From contig NZ_LMIB01000002.1 of assembly GCF_001429065.1 (NCBI RefSeq), forward strand, positions 1 through 40,042: a stretch of DNA of 40,042 nt, read 5' to 3'. The stretch's first letter is position 1. Every line of letters begins with the position of its first letter. The notes under the pieces are model-generated. The model did not search any database. It had not been told where the DNA came from and saw only the letters and a program-made list of their open reading frames with translations. A program made the position numbers and the translations under genes. This DNA is from Sphingomonas sp. Root710. GTDB lineage: Bacteria > Pseudomonadota > Alphaproteobacteria > Sphingomonadales > Sphingomonadaceae. Below are positions 35,271 to 40,042 of this stretch, one piece after another.

Positions 35271-36044
35271 TCATCCGCCCATGATCGTGGAGCCGCCGTC
35301 GATGACGATGGCCTGTCCGGTGATGAATGCGCCGCCCCGCGACGCGAGCAGCAGCGCAGTGCCCGCAATGTCATCGGGTTCGCCGATGCGGCGCAGCGGA
35401 GTCGCGCGCTTGACGGCCTCCTCCTTCGCCGGGTCTTCCCACAGCGCGCGGGCGAAATCGGTGCGGGTGACACCGGGGGCGATCGCATTGATGCGGATAT
35501 TGTGCGGGCCGAACTCCACCGCGAGATTGCGGACCAGCTGGAAGTCGGCCGCCTTCGAAATATTATAGGCGCCGATTATATCGGAACCGATCAGCCCGCC
35601 GATCGAGGAGACGATGATGATCGCGCCATCTCTGCGTTCCATCATTTCCGGCGCGACCATCGTCACGAGCCAGTGGTTGGAAAGGACGTTGTTCTCGAAA
35701 ACCTTGCGGAACTGCTCGTCGCTGATCGTCATCGCCGGGCCGTAATGCGGGTTGCTCGCTGCGTTGCAGACCAGGATGTCGATGCGGCCGAACTGCCGCC
35801 GGGTCTCAGCGACCAGCGCTTCGAGCGACGCCTTGTCGGATAGGCTGGCGGCGATGGCGATGGCCCGTCCCGCGCCATGTTCGGCGTTGATCGCCGCGGC
35901 GACGTCTTCGCAGGCCGGCTGCTTGCGGCTCGAAATGACGACCCGCGCGCCCGCCGCCGCGAAGGCTTCGGCTATGGCGCGGCCAATGCCGCGGGACGAG
36001 CCGGTGATGATGGCGACCTTACCGGTCAGATCGAACAGGTTCAT
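35271..36044 (-). CDS. SDR family oxidoreductase
   Basis: A 257-residue classical short-chain dehydrogenase. The NAD(P)-binding motif is ITGSSRGIGRAIAEAF (TGxxxGIG at about 15-21), the NNAG equivalent is CNAAS, the catalytic Ser is in IVSSIGG, the YxxxK is in GAYNISKAAD, and PGVTRTD follows. A 3-hydroxyacyl-CoA or other hydroxyacid dehydrogenase role fits the neighbours. Its ATG overlaps the APH gene stop as ATGA, with GGAGGGAG upstream. Confidence 0.92.
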   Translation of the reverse strand: MNLFDLTGKVAIITGSSRGIGRAIAEAFAAAGARVVISSRKQPACEDVAAAINAEHGAGRAIAIAASLSDKASLEALVAETRRQFGRIDILVCNAASNPHYGPAMTISDEQFRKVFENNVLSNHWLVTMVAPEMMERRDGAIIIVSSIGGLIGSDIIGAYNISKAADFQLVRNLAVEFGPHNIRINAIAPGVTRTDFARALWEDPAKEEAVKRATPLRRIGEPDDIAGTALLLASRGGAFITGQAIVIDGGSTIMGG

Positions 36045-37078
36045 GCTTTTCTCCCTCCGTGCGATGCGCCGGCGATCTCCGCCTGGGCCCAGCCTGCCCG
36101 TGCAATTGAGGGCAGGCGTGCGGCCGCCTCCGCCGCCCGGGCGTTCGATGCGTTGCCATCGATCATACGTTTCTTGATGCCTTGGATGATGCCCACCGTC
36201 CGGAACAGATTATAGGCGAAATACCAGTGCAGGTCGGGCAGGCCGTCCCGCCCGGTCGCGGCACAATAGCGTGCGACGACGCCGTCGAGGGCCGGAATGT
36301 CGGCTTCGGCGAAATCGACCCCGCCAACCGCGGCGCCCCCCTCATGCGGCAGCACCCAGTTCATGGCCAAATAGGCGAAGTCGGCGAGGGGGTCGCCGAT
36401 CGTCGCCAATTCCCAGTCGAGCACCGCGCGTACCCGCGGCGCATCGGCGGCGTAGATCAGATTATCGAGGCGATAGTCGCCATGGATGATCGATAGCCCA
36501 GCCTGTTCGGGCAGAGTGCGCGGCAGCCATTCGATCAGCTGCTCGACCTCGGGGATGTCGTCGGTCTGCGCGGCGCGATATTGCTTCGTCCAGCGATCGA
36601 TCTGCCGCTGCATATAATTGCCGGGGCGGCCGAAATCGCCGAGGCCGACCGCTTCATGGTCGATCGCGTGCAGCGCCGCCAGAGTGTCCACCATGGCGTC
36701 GTAGCAGGCGCGGCGATCCTGCCTGGCGAGGTCCGGCAAGCTTCCGTTCCAGAAGGTGCGGCCCTCGACCATCTCCATCAGGTAGAATACCGCGCCGATC
36801 ACGGAGCGGTCCTCGCACAGCGCCACCGGCCCCGGTACGGCGAAGCCCGTCGGGTGGATCGCCGAGATCAGCCGATATTCGCGCTCGATCGCATGCGCCG
36901 ACGGCAGCAGATCGCCAAAGGGTTTGCGGCGCAGCACATATTGGCCGGCATCGGTGCGGACCCGATAGGTCGGATTGGATTGGCCGCCCGCGAATTTCTC
37001 CACCGCCTGCAGGCGAGCGCCGCCCGGGATCGCGCTGGATATCCAGCGCGAAAGTGCGGCCTCGTCGAAATCGCTCAC
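36041..37078 (-). CDS. APH-family phosphotransferase (ACAD10/11 N-domain, LvaA-like)
   Basis: A 345-residue aminoglycoside-phosphotransferase-fold kinase (PF01636). [12 protein letters not shown] is the Gly-rich ATP loop, LRRKP carries the ATP-binding Lys, [12 protein letters not shown] the catalytic loop Asp/Asn, and [18 protein letters not shown] the DxD metal site. This subgroup resembles the kinase domain fused to acyl-CoA dehydrogenase in human ACAD10/ACAD11 and Pseudomonas LvaA. The start is the GTG at 37078, which overlaps the ACAD stop (GTGA); the longer frame runs inside ACAD. Its end overlaps the SDR start. It is not an antibiotic-resistance kinase on this evidence. Confidence 0.9.
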   Translation of the reverse strand: MSDFDEAALSRWISSAIPGGARLQAVEKFAGGQSNPTYRVRTDAGQYVLRRKPFGDLLPSAHAIEREYRLISAIHPTGFAVPGPVALCEDRSVIGAVFYLMEMVEGRTFWNGSLPDLARQDRRACYDAMVDTLAALHAIDHEAVGLGDFGRPGNYMQRQIDRWTKQYRAAQTDDIPEVEQLIEWLPRTLPEQAGLSIIHGDYRLDNLIYAADAPRVRAVLDWELATIGDPLADFAYLAMNWVLPHEGGAAVGGVDFAEADIPALDGVVARYCAATGRDGLPDLHWYFAYNLFRTVGIIQGIKKRMIDGNASNARAAEAAARLPSIARAGWAQAEIAGASHGGRKA

Positions 37079-38322
37079 CGGGCGGTGGCCCGGTAGCGGC
37101 CGAACTCCGCGCGGGCGATGGCGCGGGCGTGAACCTCGTCCGGGCCATCGGCGAGCCGCAGGGTGCGGATGCTCGCCCAGTCGGCGGCCAGCGCGAAGTC
37201 GTCCGATACGCCGCCGCCGCCATGCGCCTGCACCGCGTCGTCGAGGATGCGCAGCGCCATGGCGGGCGCCTGCACCTTGATCATCGCGATCTCGTTGCGC
37301 GCCGCCTTGTTGCCGGCCTTGTCCATCATGTCGGCGGCCTTGAGGCAGAGAAGGCGGGTCATCTCTATATCGATGCGCGCGCGGGCGATCCGCTCCTCCC
37401 ACACCGAATGTTCCGAGATGCGCTTGCCGAAGGCGGTCCGCGAGGTCAGCCGCCTGGTCATCGCCTCCAGCGCTTCTTCGGCGATGCCGATGGTGCGCAT
37501 GCAATGGTGGATGCGGCCGGGTCCGAGGCGGCCCTGCGCGATCTCGAAACCACGCCCTTCGCCCAGCAGCATATTGTCGACGGGAACGCGGACATTGGTC
37601 AGGCTGACCTCGGCATGGCCGTGCGGCGCATGGTCATAGCCATAGACGGGCAGGATCCGCTCGATCTTGACGCCCGGCGACCGGAGGTCGACCAGGATCA
37701 TCGCCTGCTGGCGGTGAGGCTCAGCCTCGGGATCGGTCTTGCCCATCACGATCGCGATCCGGCAGCGTGGATCACCTGCGCCCGACGACCACCATTTGCG
37801 GCCGTTGATCACATATTCACCGCCCTCGCGGCGGATCGAGGTTTCGATGTTGGTGGCGTCCGACGATGCCACGCCGGGCTCGGTCATCAGGAAGGCCGAA
37901 CGGATTTCGCCCTCCATCAGCGGCTTCAACCAGGCGTCTTTCTGGGCGCGCGTGCCGTAGCGATGGAGCACCTCCATATTGCCGGTGTCGGGCGCCGAGC
38001 AGTTGAACACTTCCGACGCCCACATGATGCGGCCCATCTCCTCGGCGCACAGCGCATATTCGACGTTTGTCAGGCGCTCTCCGGTGAAGACGAAGCCGTC
38101 ATCGGCTTCGCCATGTTCGCTGGCGGGCGGCATGAACAGGTTCCAAAGACCCGCGGCCTTCGCCTTCAGCTTGAGTTCCTCGATGGTCTGAAGCGGTGTC
38201 CAGCGGTCACCGGTCGCGAGTTCCTGCTCCAGCGCGCCGATCTGCGGGCGGACTTCGGTGGCCATGAAGTGGCGGACCCGGTCCCGAAAATGGGTTTCAC
38301 GTTCAGTCAGGGAGAAATCCAT
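37075..38322 (-). CDS. Acyl-CoA dehydrogenase (ACAD10/11-like)
   Basis: A 415-residue acyl-CoA dehydrogenase, FAD-dependent. [18 protein letters not shown] holds the first family signature, [13 protein letters not shown] the FAD/substrate segment, and a C-terminal [19 protein letters not shown] the second signature region with the family's G-rich turn. The segment [19 protein letters not shown] and the operon with an APH kinase place it with ACAD10/11 and bacterial LvaC. First gene of the operon, divergent from the double TetR regulator, which likely represses it. The ATG at 38322 is preceded by AGGAG. Confidence 0.93.
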   Translation of the reverse strand: MDFSLTERETHFRDRVRHFMATEVRPQIGALEQELATGDRWTPLQTIEELKLKAKAAGLWNLFMPPASEHGEADDGFVFTGERLTNVEYALCAEEMGRIMWASEVFNCSAPDTGNMEVLHRYGTRAQKDAWLKPLMEGEIRSAFLMTEPGVASSDATNIETSIRREGGEYVINGRKWWSSGAGDPRCRIAIVMGKTDPEAEPHRQQAMILVDLRSPGVKIERILPVYGYDHAPHGHAEVSLTNVRVPVDNMLLGEGRGFEIAQGRLGPGRIHHCMRTIGIAEEALEAMTRRLTSRTAFGKRISEHSVWEERIARARIDIEMTRLLCLKAADMMDKAGNKAARNEIAMIKVQAPAMALRILDDAVQAHGGGGVSDDFALAADWASIRTLRLADGPDEVHARAIARAEFGRYRATAR

Positions 38323-38546
38323 GGCTCAGCTCCTTTCTCAACGTCCGGGCGACGGTTGCTACCATATTTTCGATTCACCGATCTATTTAAAAATCAGAAT
38401 GTCAGAAGTCCAGATAAAATATGATTATATATATGTATTTGGTGTTATGGGTATGGAGAATAAATCTTCGAATTAACCGAAAAAATGGATGAGCCACCGG
38501 CATCCGGCTATCGACAGCCGGCGCATCTTCGACAAGAAGCTATGAG
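38323..38546. promoter_or_regulatory. AT-rich divergent region between ACAD operon and TetR
   Basis: The middle (about 38370-38480) is strongly AT-rich with TATATATAT at 38426-38434, unlike any other spacer in the window. It carries a TCAGAA-tg-TCAGAA direct repeat (38394-38407) and, closer to the TetR start, a CCGGCT/AGCCGG dyad (38504-38509/38516-38521). It should contain both divergent promoters and the regulator's operator, but I cannot assign boxes. Confidence 0.5.
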
Positions 38547-39797
38547 ATGAACGCACAGGGTGATCCGTCCGGAACCGCTTCGCCGCCATCCGCCTCAGCG
38601 GGTTCTTCGACCCGCTTCGAACGCCAGAAACAGCGGATCCTGGATGCGGCGACGCTGTCGCTCAACCAGAAGGGCGTGTGGGGCATGACCCTGCAGGAGG
38701 TCGCCAGTGCGCTCGACCTCGGCACGTCCAGCGTCACCTATTATTTCAAGCGGCGCGAACATCTTGCGGCGGCAGTGTTCGAGGCCAGCTTGTCGCGGCT
38801 GGCTGGGCTGGCGGAGCAGGCCGGCCGGGAGGCGACGCCCCGCGCCCGGGTGGCGCGCTATATGGAACTCTATTTCGCGCAATATGCGAGCGCCCTGCGC
38901 GGGGAGTGCAGGCCCTTCGCCATTCTGTCCGAGATTCGGGCCATGGAAGAAGGTGTCCGGTCGGCGCTGATCGGACAATATCAGGAGATTTTCCGTACGG
39001 TGCGCGCCTTTTTTGGCGACGTTGCGACCGAGGACCGAAAGCGGCTGCTCACCGCGCGCGCGCACATCCTCAACGAAGCATTGTTCTGGTCGGAGGTCTG
39101 GCTGCAGCGCTTCGCGATCGGTGATTTTCCCAACGTCCGGCAGCGCATGCTCGCGGTCTTCGATGGCGGACTCGTCACGCCCGGCACGCGCTGGGAGGCG
39201 GACGTCATCGCACTCGATGCCGCACCCGATGCTGCCGATCAGGAGGATTATCTGCGGGTCGCCACGCGGCTTATCAATGATTTCGGCTATAGGGGAGCGT
39301 CAGTCGAGAGGATCACCGGCGATCTCAAGCGCGCCAAGACCAGCTTCTATCGGCATCTCGAAGGCAAGGACGAACTTGTCGCGGCCTGTTCTAGGTACAG
39401 CCACTACCGGCTGGCGTCGCTCCGGCGCCTTGCCGATCAGGAGCGGTCCTCGGCCTGGGACCGGATCGCCACCACGCTGCGGTCGGCCCTGGCGCTTCAG
39501 TTTCGTGGCGAGTTTCCACTGCTGCGATCTTCGGCGCTGCAGGCGATGCCGGCTTCGGTCCGCCAGCGCGCGGTCGAGCGATCCGAACGAACGGCGCTGG
39601 GGCTGATGGGGCATCTCGTCTGGGCGATGCACGACGGCAGCGTCAGGATCGTAGATCCGCTGATCGCCAGCCATATCGTCACGTCCTCGATCGACGCATC
39701 CTACGACCTGCGCGGGTGGCGGACGAAACTGCCGCTCGAGCAGGCGGTCGATACCTATATGACGGTACTGGCGACGGGCATTTTCGACCCAGAATAA
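38547..39797 (+). CDS. Tandem (double) TetR-family regulator
   Basis: A 416-residue protein made of two TetR units. The first helix-turn-helix is at about residues 30-73 (AATLSLNQKGVWGMTLQEVA then DLGTSSVTYYFKRREHL). A helical ligand domain follows to about residue 215. A second TetR DNA-binding domain is at about 235-277 (VATRLINDFGYRGASVERIT then KTSFYRHLEGKDEL), with its own C-terminal helical domain. Both helix-turn-helix motifs look intact. It is divergent from the ACAD operon and is its probable regulator. The ligand is unknown, perhaps an acyl-CoA. Confidence 0.9.
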   Translation: MNAQGDPSGTASPPSASAGSSTRFERQKQRILDAATLSLNQKGVWGMTLQEVASALDLGTSSVTYYFKRREHLAAAVFEASLSRLAGLAEQAGREATPRARVARYMELYFAQYASALRGECRPFAILSEIRAMEEGVRSALIGQYQEIFRTVRAFFGDVATEDRKRLLTARAHILNEALFWSEVWLQRFAIGDFPNVRQRMLAVFDGGLVTPGTRWEADVIALDAAPDAADQEDYLRVATRLINDFGYRGASVERITGDLKRAKTSFYRHLEGKDELVAACSRYSHYRLASLRRLADQERSSAWDRIATTLRSALALQFRGEFPLLRSSALQAMPASVRQRAVERSERTALGLMGHLVWAMHDGSVRIVDPLIASHIVTSSIDASYDLRGWRTKLPLEQAVDTYMTVLATGIFDPE

Positions 39798-39887
39798 TCT
39801 TCAGAGCGATGCGACGGGCCACCGCCGGGCTATATGACGTCATCCTGAGCGACGGTTGGCGGACAAACCCCAGGGAGCTCCCCGGCG

Positions 39888-40042
39888 CTAGCTCTGCAGG
39901 AACCAGCGTTCGTCGGCCTGAAGGCCAATGGCGGAAAGCCGGCCCGTGGCATAGGCGCCGGTGTCGATCCCGATCCGGTTCGATCTTATGTCGATCTGCT
40001 CCGAAACCGAATGGCCGTGCACGACCATCATCCCGTGGCTGA
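39888..40042 (-). CDS. Metallophosphoesterase / Ser-Thr phosphatase, C-terminal fragment
   Basis: A minus-strand frame without stops runs from the window edge to TAG at 39888-39890. It encodes 51 residues including VVHGHSVSEQI and NRIGIDTGAYATGRLSAIGL, the C-terminal metal motif (GH) and GxDTGA pattern of PrpA/PP1-type metallophosphatases. Its N-terminus lies beyond the window. The gene converges on the TetR gene with a 90-bp gap that carries a TGACGTCA palindrome and a CGTCATCCTGAGCG fragment of the intergenic repeat. The type of substrate, protein or nucleotide, cannot be stated. Confidence 0.85.
   Translation of the reverse strand, partial: SHGMMVVHGHSVSEQIDIRSNRIGIDTGAYATGRLSAIGLQADERWFLQS

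Noticed and set aside
36041-37078. Aminoglycoside resistance gene suggested by the APH fold.
   Set aside because: It sits in a coupled operon with an acyl-CoA dehydrogenase and SDR, the arrangement of ACAD10/11- and LvaA-type kinases.

Overview
The window looks like chromosomal core DNA of a sphingomonad alphaproteobacterium (Sphingomonas, Rhizorhabdus or a close genus). This is inferred from high GC throughout, DUF1489, DUF6356 and CdnL/CarD-type genes, an alphaproteobacterial SUV3-like helicase next to an S4-domain gene and ferredoxin fdxA, a single bifunctional Rel/SpoT enzyme beside rpoZ, and a TIGR02186 gene paired with a TSUP transporter. No phage, insertion sequence, integrase, CRISPR array or plasmid function was seen. 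Both ends cut into larger contexts: a complete initiator tRNA lies near base 1, and the last 155 bases hold the C-terminal end of a metallophosphoesterase.

Region 1 (1-8.2 kb) is the histidine utilisation locus. hutI-hutH-hutG-hutU-hutD-hutC form one tightly coupled minus-strand operon. hutF diverges from it across an 80-bp spacer that carries a HutC-type dyad. The enzyme set encodes the five-step route: histidine, urocanate, imidazolonepropionate, formiminoglutamate, formylglutamate, then glutamate plus formate. No histidine transporter is present.

Region 2 (8.2-25.3 kb) is housekeeping: biotin synthase, the stringent-response enzyme, RNA polymerase omega, a phospholipid N-methyltransferase-like enzyme, a LysR regulator, a cyclophilin, a 14-TM drug exporter, MgtE, DUF1489, a secreted DUF2807 beta-helix protein, CarD/CdnL, ferredoxin, an Hsp15-like S4 protein, a SUV3-like helicase, an M23 peptidase and a small basic KGG-like protein. 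The largest non-coding gap (12953-13322) holds a strong minus-strand terminator with no assigned gene, which makes it a candidate small-RNA locus. The spacer between the helicase and the M23 peptidase has five GANTC (CcrM-type) sites and an 11-bp perfect hairpin.

Region 3 (25.4-32.4 kb) is the least understood part. A membrane-anchored alpha/beta hydrolase and a DUF853 (HerA-like) ATPase are followed by two paralogous 331-residue ATP-grasp-like proteins with a class I methyltransferase between them. They run convergently, with overlapping stop codons, into a second HerA/FtsK-type ATPase. The ATP-grasp/methyltransferase/ATP-grasp cassette is the best candidate in the window for an undescribed biosynthetic or modification system.

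Region 4 (32.4-40 kb) holds TIGR02186 with a TSUP anion exporter, then a translationally coupled acyl-CoA catabolic operon: acyl-CoA dehydrogenase, APH-type kinase, SDR and nitronate monooxygenase-like enzyme. It is divergent from a regulator made of two fused TetR units. The dehydrogenase and kinase together are the split form of the fused human ACAD10/ACAD11 enzymes, which suggests 4-hydroxy-acid (LvaAC-like) catabolism under control of the double TetR protein.
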